This document shows positions 31,703 to 40,467 of a stretch of 64,000 bases of DNA, piece after piece (position 1 is the stretch's first letter; each line of letters starts with the position of its first letter). The position numbers and the translations under genes were made by a program. Location: positions 32,227-96,226 of the forward strand of contig NZ_BDCE01000093.1 in the NCBI RefSeq assembly GCF_001613345.1, read 5' to 3'. This DNA comes from Nocardia uniformis NBRC 13702 (lineage in GTDB: Bacteria > Actinomycetota > Actinomycetes > Mycobacteriales > Mycobacteriaceae). A model generated the notes under the pieces. The model was not told the origin of the DNA, did not search any database, and saw nothing but the letters and a program-made list of their open reading frames with translations.

Positions 31703-33118
31703 TCAATCGGTGAGCCAGGACGGAATTTCCGCGCCGCTGGAGTACTGCTCCCACAACGACCCGAGGTCGGGCCGACGGGGCACACCGTCGCGTCCGCCGA
31801 CGGTGCCGGACGCGGCCAGCGCCATGACGTGGGCGAGGTTGACCGCTTCGACCGGGGTACCACCGTTCAGCAAGGTCAACATGACACCCGCGACCGACGC
31901 GTCGCCAGCGCCGGTGGCGTCGGTGAGCCGGTGGCAATCGACGTCGACGACACCGTCGGGATAGTAGGTTTTCATCCGACCACCGGGCTCGCTCACCGTG
32001 ATCGCGACCGACCGCGTCTGGGTAGTTCCCATAGACAGTTTGAGCACCGTGACAGCCGGCTGCAGTCGCGACAGCCGCGCGCGCATGTCACGAATCTTGT
32101 CCTCTACCGGTCGATCCTGAATTGCGTAGTGCCCTAGCAATACGTCGAGCTGCTGTTCGTAGACGAACACCACGTCGGCGAGGCTCAGCAGCGGTTCCAT
32201 CCGCGCGGTTCCCAGTGACGCATAGATCGCGCCGGGGTTCAGTGTGATCACCGTTCGGTCGGCCACCGTAGCGGCAACTTCCTGTTGGAGCACTCGTTGC
32301 CCGTTACCCGCCATGGATGTCAGGTGCAGAATTCGACATTGCTGCGCGGCCTCGACCAGCGCGTCCACCCGGCCTTGGCGACGCAGCCGCGTCGCCAACT
32401 CCGAATTGATACCCGGCGATACGACAATCATCCGGCCCCCGGACTGGTCCGCTAGGACGATAGTGCTGCCCGTGGGAAGGCGGGAATGGGGCACGGCGAG
32501 AACACCGGCGACATCGACATCGTCACCGGCGAGCTGCGCTAGGAGATTGCGGCCTTCGCTGTCGTCGGCGACGATTCCGGCGACAGCGGCGCGGCCTCCG
32601 ATTCGCGACAGTGCGACGGCGGTGTTGGCGCCGGAACCGCCGGGCGCGTACTGGCTCCGACGGCTGACGACCTCATGGTCACGCTGGATGCGGTCGACCA
32701 GATGCACGGCGTCGGCATTCATCGCTGTGATGGTCAGCAGATCGGTGGGACAGTCGCGCCGCGCCTTCTCGACGGCGTGAGTCCATCCGTCGACAGGCTG
32801 CGGGGAAGTGTTGCCGTAGTTCCGGTAGAGGTCTTCCCACCAGTCGTGGTTGCGCCATTCCGGTCTGATCCGTCGGCCCGTCCGGTCGGCCTGATCGAGA
32901 CACGCCCTAACAAATGCCTCCACCGTGGACCAGGCCGGTGCCCGGGTGTCGGCGGGAGAATCCATGCGGCTGTACAGGTCGTAAAGGGTGTTGCGCCCCA
33001 GTGGCACACCTAGGACCTCGATGCGCCGGAACAAATGCGCCGCCTTCGGGGAACCAACAGCGGCCCGCAGTGCGCGCAGTGCCGTGAACAGATCCGTCTC
33101 GGTCGACACAGACATCAC
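31703..33118 (-). CDS. PfkB-family sugar kinase with N-terminal STAND-type helical/HTH domain
   Basis: 471 residues. Residues ~8-90 (LFRRIEVLGVPLGRNTLYDL, WSTVEAFVRACLDQADRTGR) match the N-terminal module that normally heads NB-ARC/STAND and XRE-like proteins of Nocardia and Streptomyces. A Trp-rich linker (~91-110) follows. Residues ~125-460 are a ribokinase/PfkB domain: GGSGANTAVALSRIGGRAAV at 160 and the catalytic anion hole and base DATGAGD at ~400. It should phosphorylate a sugar or nucleoside with ATP; the fused module may bind DNA or a protein. Such a fusion is unusual. Confidence 0.82.
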   Translation of the reverse strand: MMSVSTETDLFTALRALRAAVGSPKAAHLFRRIEVLGVPLGRNTLYDLYSRMDSPADTRAPAWSTVEAFVRACLDQADRTGRRIRPEWRNHDWWEDLYRNYGNTSPQPVDGWTHAVEKARRDCPTDLLTITAMNADAVHLVDRIQRDHEVVSRRSQYAPGGSGANTAVALSRIGGRAAVAGIVADDSEGRNLLAQLAGDDVDVAGVLAVPHSRLPTGSTIVLADQSGGRMIVVSPGINSELATRLRRQGRVDALVEAAQQCRILHLTSMAGNGQRVLQQEVAATVADRTVITLNPGAIYASLGTARMEPLLSLADVVFVYEQQLDVLLGHYAIQDRPVEDKIRDMRARLSRLQPAVTVLKLSMGTTQTRSVAITVSEPGGRMKTYYPDGVVDVDCHRLTDATGAGDASVAGVMLTLLNGGTPVEAVNLAHVMALAASGTVGGRDGVPRRPDLGSLWEQYSSGAEIPSWLTD

Positions 33119-33306
33119 CCCACGCCAGTACGAATTCCGGTCCAGCAGGCCGGATCCGATCCGGACCTCCGAGCCCGTTCCGGCGGAAAGAGTAGTTTAT
33201 GACAACTATTCCCCTGGGGCACAACGAACACACGTCTCGCACACCGTTAATACCGGGGCGCGGATCAGTTATCGGAATCATCGCCCGCAACCCGGAACCG
33301 GTCCTC

Positions 33307-33759
33307 ATGACAGCACCGCAACCCCTGTGGTTCGTGCTTCCCGCACTGCTGCTGCTGACCGAACAGGCGTTTGTGCCTGCCTCGGTACTGCCCAGCCTGG
33401 TCGGGGTCGTGCTCGCCGCCTGGGTACAGCGGCGGGTTGCCCGCAAAGGTCGCCCGGGTCTGGCGCGAATCTCGGTGTGGTTCTCGCCGCTGCAACAGCG
33501 ACCGGGCGTGCTGATCCACCTGGTCGACGACATCGGCCGCCGGTGGAACGTGCGTTTTCTTCCGGTCACACCCATGGAGCTGCGAATCGGCGATCCGGTG
33601 TTCACCGACGGCCGCGTCGACCGGCATGGCGAACTGCGAATTCGCGCTATCACCAACATTCGCACCGGCGTTCGCCAGCTCAGCCGCGGTATCGTCGTGT
33701 GGCCCATCGTCTGGGGCAGCATCGCGGTGATGATTCTGACGGTCGTCGCGGTGGCCTGA
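33307..33759 (+). CDS. Membrane protein, NfeD-like architecture, function unknown
   Basis: 150 residues from ATG 33307 (MTAPQPLWFVLPALLLLTEQ). Two helices at the N-terminus (~7-40), then a soluble beta-rich domain (LARISVWFSPLQQRPGVLIH, LRIGDPVFTDGRVDRHGELR), and one helix at the C-terminus (VVWPIVWGSIAVMILTVVAV). No known family confirmed. Divergent from the HTH-PfkB gene; upstream ~190 bp shows no clear regulatory element. Confidence 0.6.
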   Translation: MTAPQPLWFVLPALLLLTEQAFVPASVLPSLVGVVLAAWVQRRVARKGRPGLARISVWFSPLQQRPGVLIHLVDDIGRRWNVRFLPVTPMELRIGDPVFTDGRVDRHGELRIRAITNIRTGVRQLSRGIVVWPIVWGSIAVMILTVVAVA

Positions 33760-33963
33760 ATCCGCGCATGTTGCCCGGTATGCCCATCCACCCACAGATG
33801 TCCGCCAGCCGCTTCGAACGCGGCACGGCACACCCAACTCGTGCCGCGCGCACCAAATGCCGTGCCCAGCCGAAACGTCGGGTGCGTTGCCTGCGATTAG
33901 CCCGTATCCGATGCCGTTCGTCGGGGGAGCGAGTCAGCGGAACCCTCACGGATTGGAAGGAAC

Positions 33964-34500
33964 ATGTTCATCAAGAGAATGGTGGCGACGGCGGTATTCG
34001 CCATAGCGGCCACCGGGATCACCATGACAACAGCTCATGGGCAGGCTGGACTCAGTGTCAGCGCGGTCGACGGGTCGGTGGGTTACACCACCACGCTGGC
34101 GGCCGATCATTCGAATGCGCTTATTACGTTGGCTTCCGGCAGATTTGTGCTGACCCCGGACGCTGTCCAGGTAGTCGCGGACAACGGGGTGGTGGTCGGC
34201 GCGATTCCGACGACACTGCGGGCCGAGACGGGCGGCAACTTCGCCGTCACACCGACATTGAACAGTGAAACCGAGCTGACCCTCACCCCGGTCGGCGGCC
34301 CCACACCCGCCGCCGCGGCCGTCAGCTCGCAGGATCTGCCCTTCGTCCACACCGCTGGCGGCGCTGGCGCCATCTTCGCCGGAGCGGTTGTCGGATGTGT
34401 GGTCGGCATTTTGATCGGGATCTGGTTCTTCCTGGTCGGCGCCATTATCGGATGCGCCATCGGTGCTGCGATCGGAGGTTGGGTCGGCGCGGTCTCGTGA
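33964..34500 (+). CDS. Secreted/membrane protein with C-terminal glycine-rich helices
   Basis: 178 residues from ATG 33964 after GGAAGGA. A signal peptide (MFIKRMVATAVFAIAATGIT) leads into a beta-rich region of ~90 residues (TTLAADHSNALITLASGRFV, NFAVTPTLNSETELTLTPV) and a Gly-rich hydrophobic C-terminus (GAIFAGAVVGCVVGILIGIW, LVGAIIGCAIGAAIGGWVGA) with glycine-zipper spacing. It looks like a family of secreted proteins common in Nocardia. Function unknown. Confidence 0.7.
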   Translation: MFIKRMVATAVFAIAATGITMTTAHGQAGLSVSAVDGSVGYTTTLAADHSNALITLASGRFVLTPDAVQVVADNGVVVGAIPTTLRAETGGNFAVTPTLNSETELTLTPVGGPTPAAAAVSSQDLPFVHTAGGAGAIFAGAVVGCVVGILIGIWFFLVGAIIGCAIGAAIGGWVGAVS

Positions 34501-34771
34501 CCGCTGTCGTCGAATCGAATCGGGGTAGAACAGTCTCCGGACTGTTCGTCCCCGACTAGCATCTCTCAGCCCAGGACGACAAGAGCCTTAGGGCACAAAT
34601 TAATTCGAATTCAGCGACTCAAAGGTATTGAATACCAATGGGTTTCCTTATCTCGCTTTCGCGATAAATGGTCTAGTGGGCTGAATTCTGTTGCGTTTCT
34701 GGCACATTGCTGACCGCTGCTTGGTAGCGTCTGCACCGCTCGAAAGATCCCATAGACAAAGTGGTGGCGCG

Positions 34772-35179
34772 GTGCTCGGTATCGATGGATGTCTGCAATT
34801 GATCATGGACATTCCCGGGGCCCGCAGCGCCACGCTGGTGGATGGGGCGAGTGGACTGGCCATCGCGGGGGCGGGAGAACACGAACTTGTCGATCAGCAT
34901 GAAGATGCCGCTGGCACAACGGATGTGGTGCGGGCGGTACTGGCTTGTCCGGCGTTGGCCAGCGGCCGGGACGGCGATGACATTCGCGAGATCCTGGTGT
35001 GTGGAACTCGGGGATACCACCTGTTGAATTTGATCGACGGGGACTTCGACGGACGGTTGTTCGTGCATGTGTTGTTCGACGACGACAGCGGGAATCTGGC
35101 AATGGCCCGATACCGATTGCGGGGGATTCTCGATGAATTTGCCGGAGTTCAATATGCCGGGGATGGTCGTGAGCGTTGA
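34772..35179 (+). CDS. Roadblock/LC7-like protein, first gene of four-gene operon
   Basis: 135 residues from GTG 34772. GARSATLVDGASGLAIAGAG, REILVCGTRGYHLLNLIDGD and LFVHVLFDDDSGNLAMARYR follow the roadblock pattern (sheet with two helices), and the LARHRLRGIE-like tail (MARYRLRGILDEF) matches the last gene of the operon, so the two look like paralogues. Roadblock proteins regulate small GTPases or dimerise as scaffolds. It overlaps the next gene by 47 nt. Confidence 0.65.
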   Translation: MLGIDGCLQLIMDIPGARSATLVDGASGLAIAGAGEHELVDQHEDAAGTTDVVRAVLACPALASGRDGDDIREILVCGTRGYHLLNLIDGDFDGRLFVHVLFDDDSGNLAMARYRLRGILDEFAGVQYAGDGRER

Positions 35180-35954
35180 ACTCGCAAACGAATTGCGGCG
35201 TCTGGAAGACGAAAGAGGTACCGGGGTGCTGCACGCTGGCGACGGTGCGTTTCATCTCGTCGACGGATTGATCGCATGCGCAGAATGCCGTAGGACCACG
35301 AGGCTGGATCGGCTCATGGCGGAAGCGGGCGTCGCCAGCGTCGAGGTCTGGCGCCAGGCCGAGAGCGCGGCCACCGCACCGGAAGCGGCGGGGCCACGGC
35401 TGGAAGCCCTCGCGCTGCTGTCGGTGTTCGACGCCGCGTACTTCCTGCTGGCCTCGCGCACCGTCCCGGAGTTCCAGCCCGCGCCGCCGCATTGGCTGGC
35501 CTCGATCTGCCGCGTCGCGCCCCGGGCACTGGTGGACGAGTGTGCGCGCCGCGGTGATCCGGAGGTGGGGCGCTGGCCGGCGAGCCTGGTCGACCGGGCC
35601 CCGGTGGTGCCCGCCCGCCGCGTTCGGCGACAGCGCGTGGTGCTCACCGCGGGCCAGGCCGAAGTACTGGCCGCCGCGGATACCGGCCGCACGGTCAGCG
35701 GGATCGCCCGCGACCTCGGCCGCACGACCTACGGCTGCCTGGTGGCGGTGCGAGATCTGACCGCGGCGGGCCTGATCGAACAGCCCGTACCGGTCGTCAT
35801 GACCGGACCTTTGGCCGCCGCGGACGTCGAATCCACTCCGCGTCTGCGCCGTCGCATGCGCCCGACCGTATCGGTGCCCATCCCGGACCGCTGGGAGCCG
35901 GTCGATCGCGACGTGCTCGTTCGGCTGCGAGCAGCGCTCGAGGAGCTTACGTGA
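35133..35954 (+). CDS. PATAN/DUF4388-like protein with winged-helix-like C-terminal part
   Basis: 273 residues from ATG 35133, GGGGGA 6 nt before. ELRRLEDERGTGVLHAGDGA, FHLVDGLIACAECRRTTRLD resembles the PATAN/DUF4388 module that pairs with Mgl/roadblock signalling. The C-terminal ~120 residues (VLTAGQAEVLAAADTGRTVS, GIARDLGRTTYGCLVAVRDL, TAAGLIEQPVPVV) look like a winged-helix DNA-binding fold. It therefore may connect roadblock signals to transcription. Starts at 35154 or 35163 are also possible. The next gene overlaps by 4 nt. Confidence 0.65.
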   Translation: MNLPEFNMPGMVVSVELANELRRLEDERGTGVLHAGDGAFHLVDGLIACAECRRTTRLDRLMAEAGVASVEVWRQAESAATAPEAAGPRLEALALLSVFDAAYFLLASRTVPEFQPAPPHWLASICRVAPRALVDECARRGDPEVGRWPASLVDRAPVVPARRVRRQRVVLTAGQAEVLAAADTGRTVSGIARDLGRTTYGCLVAVRDLTAAGLIEQPVPVVMTGPLAAADVESTPRLRRRMRPTVSVPIPDRWEPVDRDVLVRLRAALEELT

Positions 35955-36421
35955 CCGCGCGGAGAAACCTGCTCGGCGAACTGATGGGAAGGTTGACCAA
36001 GGTGCCCGGACCCGAACCGAATGCGGCGGTGCTGGCGGAGCTGAAGGCATTGTGCGAGCGCGTCCCCCATATGACCGGCGCGCTGGTGGCGTCGAATGAC
36101 GGGCTGCTCGTCGCCCACAACCTGCCCGCCCATATCGAGCCCACCGGAATGGCGGCCATGGCCGCCGCGCAACTGTCGCTGTCGCATCGGCTGGCCTCCA
36201 CCGCGCACGGCGGCGGCTTCCACGAGGTGGTGGTGCGCGGCACCGATGGCTCGGTGGTGATCTACGCGGCGGGCTGGACCTCGTTGACCGTGCTGGCCGC
36301 GCCGGAGGTGAATATCGGCCGCCTGCACCTGGAATCACGCCCGGTCGCACGCGTGATCACCGACCAGCTGTCGGCAATGACGAACGACCGCAAGAAAACC
36401 CACGCAAGGAAATCCGAATGA
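35951..36421 (+). CDS. Roadblock/LC7 domain protein
   Basis: 156 residues from GTG 35951 (GTGA overlap). LAELKALCERVPHMTGALVA, SNDGLLVAHNLPAHIEPTGM, AAMAAAQLSLSHRLASTAHG and FHEVVVRGTDGSVVIYAAGW fit the Roadblock/LC7 family (SNDGL-A motif as in CvnB/MglB proteins). MglB-type proteins activate a Ras-like GTPase, but no GTPase gene is present in this operon. N-terminal and C-terminal tails are basic. Confidence 0.8.
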   Translation: MTARRNLLGELMGRLTKVPGPEPNAAVLAELKALCERVPHMTGALVASNDGLLVAHNLPAHIEPTGMAAMAAAQLSLSHRLASTAHGGGFHEVVVRGTDGSVVIYAAGWTSLTVLAAPEVNIGRLHLESRPVARVITDQLSAMTNDRKKTHARKSE

Positions 36422-36432
36422 GAGGAAAACCC

Positions 36433-36804
36433 ATGGCCAATCTGGATCTGGCACTCAAGGACATGATGGTGATCGACGGCGCGATAGGCGCGGCGGTCGT
36501 CGACTACAACAGCGGTATGGCACTCGGCATGCTCGGCAACTCCAAGGCGCTCGATCTCCAGGTCGCGGCCGCGGGCAATACCGAGGTGGTCCGGGCCAAG
36601 ATGCGCACGATCGATCAGCTCGCGCTCAAGGAGGAGATCGAGGACATCCTCATCACCCTGTCCGGCCAGTACCACATCATCCGGCCGATGACCGGACGCA
36701 AGTCCAAGGGCCTGTTCCTCTACATCGCCCTCGACAAAGGCCGGGCGAACCTCGCCCTCGCCCGCCACCGGCTCAGGGGCATCGAGGAGGACCTGGAGGT
36801 GTGA
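36433..36804 (+). CDS. Roadblock-like protein, last gene of operon
   Basis: 123 residues from ATG 36433 (AGAGGAAAA before it); an ATG at 36418 overlaps the previous stop. VIDGAIGAAVVDYNSGMALG, MLGNSKALDLQVAAAGNTEV, LKEEIEDILITLSGQYHIIR and PMTGRKSKGLFLYIALDKGR, then ANLALARHRLRGIEEDL. Clearly similar in plan to the first gene of the operon. The rest of the proposed signalling unit lies directly upstream. A bidirectional hairpin follows at 36827. Confidence 0.75.
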   Translation: MANLDLALKDMMVIDGAIGAAVVDYNSGMALGMLGNSKALDLQVAAAGNTEVVRAKMRTIDQLALKEEIEDILITLSGQYHIIRPMTGRKSKGLFLYIALDKGRANLALARHRLRGIEEDLEV

Positions 36805-36826
36805 ATCGTTCGCGACCAAGGGGATT

Positions 36827-36859
36827 CGGCGGCGTGGTTCCTGTGAAACCACGCCGCCG
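36827..36859. terminator. Bidirectional hairpin between roadblock operon and ftsK
   Basis: 13-bp perfect arms CGGCGGCGTGGTT and AACCACGCCGCCG around CCTGTGA, between convergent gene ends. No T-run; outer AAGGG/CCCTT could extend it. Confidence 0.65.
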
Positions 36860-36880
36860 ACCCTTGCGACCGAGCAGGAG

Positions 36881-39472
36881 TCAGTTGTCCTCCGTGCCAG
36901 CCTCTTCCGGGTCTCCCCCACCGCGGATGGTGTACAGCAGACCGTCCAGCTCATCGGGCTTGATGAGGACATCGCGGGCCTTGGAACCCTCGCTGGGGCC
37001 GACGACGCCCCGGGTTTCCATGAGGTCCATGAGGCGGCCCGCCTTGGCGAAGCCGACGCGCAGTTTGCGCTGCAGCATCGAGGTGGAACCGAATTGGGAG
37101 GTGACCACCAGTTCGATGGCTTGCAGCAGCAGGTCGAGGTCATCGCCGATATCGGCGTCGACATCCTTCTTCTCACCGGCCTTGGCGGCCGTGACGCCAT
37201 CCTGGTATTCGGGTTCGGCCTGCGTCTTGGCGAATTCGACGACGGCGTGGATTTCCTCGTCGGAGATGAACGCACCCTGCAGGCGGGTGGGTTTGTTCGC
37301 ACCCATGGGAAGGAACAGGGCGTCGCCCATACCGATGAGTTTCTCCGCGCCGGGCTGGTCGAGAATGACTCGGGAGTCGGTCAGAGACGAGGTGGCGAAG
37401 GCCAATCGAGACGGGACATTGGTCTTGATCAGACCGGTGACCACGTCGACCGACGGACGCTGGGTGGCCAGGACCAGGTGAATGCCCGCGGCGCGGGCCT
37501 TTTGGGTAATGCGGACGATGGCGTCCTCGACATCGCGGGGAGCCGTCATCATCAGGTCGGCGAGCTCGTCGACAATGGCGAGGATGTAGGGGTAAGGGCG
37601 GTAAACCCGTTCGCTGCCCAGCGGTGCGGTGATCTGCCCCGACTTGACCTTGCGGTTGAAGTCGTCGATATGGCGGACCTTGTTGACCTGCATATCCTGG
37701 TAGCGCTGTTCCATCTCCTCCACCAGCCAGGCCAGCGCGGCGGCCGCCTTCTTCGGCTGGGTGATGATGGGGGTGATGAGGTGCGGAATACCCTCGTAGG
37801 GCGTGAGTTCCACCATTTTGGGGTCGATGAGGATCATGCGAACCTCATCGGGGGTGGCGCGCCCGAGCAGTGAGACCAGCATCGAGTTGACGAAGCTCGA
37901 CTTACCCGAACCGGTGGAACCGGCGACCAGCAGGTGCGGCATCTTCGCCAGATTGGCCGAGACGAATTCGCCCTCGATATTCTTGCCGAGGCCGATCACC
38001 AGCGGATGGTGGTCATTGCGGGTGGTCGGGGCCTTCAATACATCGGCCAGGCGCACCAATTCACGATCGGAGTTCGGTACCTCGATACCGACCGCCGACT
38101 TGCCCGGGATGGGGGCGAGGAGCCGAACATTCTCCGTCGCAACCGCATAGGCGATATTGCGGGCCAGCGCGGTGATCTTCTCGACCTTCACGCCGGGACC
38201 CAGCTCGACCTCGTAGCGGGTGACCGTCGGACCGCGCACGAAACCGGTGACAGCGGCGTCGATTTTGAACTGCACCAGCACTTCCGTGATCGCCTCGATC
38301 ATGGACTCATTGGCGGCACTGCGCTTCTTCGGCGGATCGCCATCGGTGAGCAGGGTGAGCGGCGGCAGCTGGTAGTCGCCCTCCACCTCGCGGTCGGTGA
38401 CGAATTCCAACTGCTGGGCCTGCTCCGGCGGCGGAGTCTGATCGACCACCTTGGGCAGCTTGCGGGGCTTGGCTTTCGGCTTCTCGGGCGCGATTTCCTT
38501 GGCGTCCTGCAGCGGCGGTTCGCCGATTACCTCGGTCACGGCGTCGGAGCCGCCGAATTCATCGGGCGGGTAAGCCTCCGACGGGGTGCGGGGGCGTTTG
38601 CGCTTGGACTGCTTGTGGATCGGGAAGCCGTCGGCGTCGTAATTGGCCGGATCGTAGAGGCCGAATTCGCCGGGCTCGCTGTCGTATTCGTCGCCACCGC
38701 TACCGGTGCCGAAGATCTCGCGCAGTCGTTGCGGGACCTCACGCACCGTGGTGCCGGTCAGCAGCAGCACACCGAAGAGGATGGCCAGCATGAGCAGCGG
38801 CACCGCCAGGAAGGCGCTCAGCCCGTCACGCAGCGGTCCGCCCACCACATATCCGACGAAACCCGCGCCGCGGGCGCGCCCCTCCATATCGGTGGGGGCG
38901 TCGGAGGCCAGGTGCCACAGCCCGAGAATGGGCAGACCGACCAACAGCCCACCCAGTACCAGTCGAGGTCGAATCTCCGGATGCGGTTCGGTGCGCATGA
39001 GGGCCACCGCGATCCCGACCGCCACGAAGGGCAGTGCGGCCGACGCCGATCCGATCACCCAGCGGATGGCGGTATCGACCCACTGCCCCACCGGGCCACC
39101 CGCCGACAGCCACACCCCGACCGCGATCACGAATCCGAAGGCGACGAGGCCCATCGCGATGCCGTCGCGGCGATGTCCGTGTTCGATATCCCCGGCCCGG
39201 CTGATCGCCCGCGTGGTGGCTCCGAGGCCGCGGGCCAGCATATTCCACCCGCTGCTGACACCGCGGGTGATCACCGCCAGCGGTGCGGTATCGGACCTGC
39301 CGCGGGTCGGACGACGTGCCGGTGGACGGCGCACACGCCCCGCCGAGGCGGTACGCCGCTGCGCCGCCGGAGTGGAGCGTGGGGCGCGCGAACGAGATCG
39401 TGCAGGAGTCTGCCCCCGCGTCGATCCCGCCCGTGCACGTGACGCTGCGGTGCCGCGGGACTTACCTGCCAT
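36881..39472 (-). CDS. ftsK: DNA translocase FtsK/SpoIIIE
   Basis: 863 residues. N-terminal basic region, then four or so membrane helices (DGIAMGLVAFGFVIAVGVWL, VGQWVDTAIRWVIGSASAAL, GLSAFLAVPLLMLAILFGVL), an acidic/Pro linker of ~140 residues and the RecA-like motor: Walker A VAGSTGSGKSSFVNSMLVSL, Walker B YILAIVDELADLMM and RITQKARAAGIHLVLATQRP. The C-terminal gamma winged helix (IELVVTSQFGSTSMLQRKLR) binds KOPS. It clears the chromosome through the septum and supports dimer resolution at division. Start ATG 39472. Confidence 0.95.
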   Translation of the reverse strand: MAGKSRGTAASRARAGSTRGQTPARSRSRAPRSTPAAQRRTASAGRVRRPPARRPTRGRSDTAPLAVITRGVSSGWNMLARGLGATTRAISRAGDIEHGHRRDGIAMGLVAFGFVIAVGVWLSAGGPVGQWVDTAIRWVIGSASAALPFVAVGIAVALMRTEPHPEIRPRLVLGGLLVGLPILGLWHLASDAPTDMEGRARGAGFVGYVVGGPLRDGLSAFLAVPLLMLAILFGVLLLTGTTVREVPQRLREIFGTGSGGDEYDSEPGEFGLYDPANYDADGFPIHKQSKRKRPRTPSEAYPPDEFGGSDAVTEVIGEPPLQDAKEIAPEKPKAKPRKLPKVVDQTPPPEQAQQLEFVTDREVEGDYQLPPLTLLTDGDPPKKRSAANESMIEAITEVLVQFKIDAAVTGFVRGPTVTRYEVELGPGVKVEKITALARNIAYAVATENVRLLAPIPGKSAVGIEVPNSDRELVRLADVLKAPTTRNDHHPLVIGLGKNIEGEFVSANLAKMPHLLVAGSTGSGKSSFVNSMLVSLLGRATPDEVRMILIDPKMVELTPYEGIPHLITPIITQPKKAAAALAWLVEEMEQRYQDMQVNKVRHIDDFNRKVKSGQITAPLGSERVYRPYPYILAIVDELADLMMTAPRDVEDAIVRITQKARAAGIHLVLATQRPSVDVVTGLIKTNVPSRLAFATSSLTDSRVILDQPGAEKLIGMGDALFLPMGANKPTRLQGAFISDEEIHAVVEFAKTQAEPEYQDGVTAAKAGEKKDVDADIGDDLDLLLQAIELVVTSQFGSTSMLQRKLRVGFAKAGRLMDLMETRGVVGPSEGSKARDVLIKPDELDGLLYTIRGGGDPEEAGTEDN

Positions 39473-39542
39473 GCACCCAGGCTAGCCGCAATAGCCTCAT
39501 CCAGACCATCCGCAACACCCACCTCACGCACATCACACAGCT

Positions 39543-40166
39543 TTAGACACTGCGGTCGATGGCGAGGACGGCGCGCACGTCATCCGGTTCACCGGAGACA
39601 CTCAGGCGCACCTCGTCACGACCGAAGGCGTGCAGTAGCAGCTCCGACGGCGGGCCGGTGAGTACGACCGTGCGATCGCCCGCGGTGTGGGCGGTCAGGC
39701 GGCGGTTATCCGGTGTCGCCAGTACGACGGTGACCGGAGCTTTGCGATAGGCCATTCGAACCATGGGGCGCAAGGCTTTCCACAGCCGATCCTCATCGGC
39801 GGCCGACATCTCGCGCGGTTCCCAGCTGGTCGCGGCGCGGCGCACATCCTCGTGGTGGACGAACATCTCGGTGAGATTGATGACCGAGTCCACGAGTTTC
39901 ATGGGCGACCAGATCGGCGGGCCCGTGCGCACCTCCTCCAGCAGCCGCGGAAACGGGCGGCGCGCGACCTTGGCCTGGACGCGATCGAGGTACCCGGCGA
40001 GAGGTTTGAGCATGATGCCCGGCGCGGCGTCGAGACGGCCCTCCCGAACGATCAAGTGCGCGGCCAGATCCCGCACCGTCCAGTCACCACACAGAGTGGG
40101 GGCATCCGGACCGACCGCCGCCATGGCCCGCACCAGCCCCTGCCGTTCGCGTTGCGCCATGCTCAT
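39543..40166 (-). CDS. TIGR03085-family metal-binding protein (DinB/maleylpyruvate isomerase fold)
   Basis: 207 residues from ATG 40166. PDAPTLCGDWTVRDLAAHLI is the opening of TIGR03085/MDMPI-type four-helix bundles, with metal-ligand His in AAHL and HHEDVRRA. MFVHHEDVRR is typical of mycobacterial homologues (Rv-family proteins of unknown function). A role in mycothiol-dependent metabolism is inferred from the family. The frame continues to 40256, but the ATG at 40166 gives the standard start. Confidence 0.8.
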   Translation of the reverse strand: MSMAQRERQGLVRAMAAVGPDAPTLCGDWTVRDLAAHLIVREGRLDAAPGIMLKPLAGYLDRVQAKVARRPFPRLLEEVRTGPPIWSPMKLVDSVINLTEMFVHHEDVRRAATSWEPREMSAADEDRLWKALRPMVRMAYRKAPVTVVLATPDNRRLTAHTAGDRTVVLTGPPSELLLHAFGRDEVRLSVSGEPDDVRAVLAIDRSV

Positions 40167-40467
40167 ACCCCGAACCCTAACCGGACAGCCAGCCCGCGAG
40201 AAGTGCGGGCCAGCGACGACGGCGCGGTCGGGACACGCGGAAAGCCAATGGCGCATACGCGCCTTAAGCGCAATACCCGGTCGGCGATAAGGCAGCTACT
40301 CGATCATCTAGTGCACCACACCGGAAGCGGCGGCGCGGGGCAATGGGCGAAAGTCCGAAAAACACCGCCTCGTGCGCGCTTTCGGGTTGGCACCAACCAA
40401 TTCGGGTCGGTAGCTTGACCCTCGGCCCATCGGGGAATGGGCCGCTCAGCACTAGAAGGGCAATATC
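40167..40467. other. Intergenic region upstream of the DUF4189 gene
   Basis: About 300 bp with no gene. It contains the 14-bp palindrome GGTTGG-CA-CCAACC (40385-40398), a TTGACC at 40415-40420 without a matching -10, and the hairpin at 40423-40444 in the probable leader. Confidence 0.5.
40423..40444 (+). promoter_or_regulatory. Leader hairpin before the DUF4189 gene
   Basis: Perfect 8-bp arms CGGCCCAT and ATGGGCCG around CGGGGA, 24 bp before the TTG start. It might stabilise the mRNA or control translation. Confidence 0.4.

Noticed and set aside
34803..36350. 515-codon minus-strand frame over the roadblock operon
   Set aside because: Opposite strand of tightly overlapping coupled genes; Arg/Pro-rich product.
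37934..39442. 502-codon plus-strand frame over ftsK
   Set aside because: Shadow of FtsK; composition follows the third-codon GC bias of the opposite strand.
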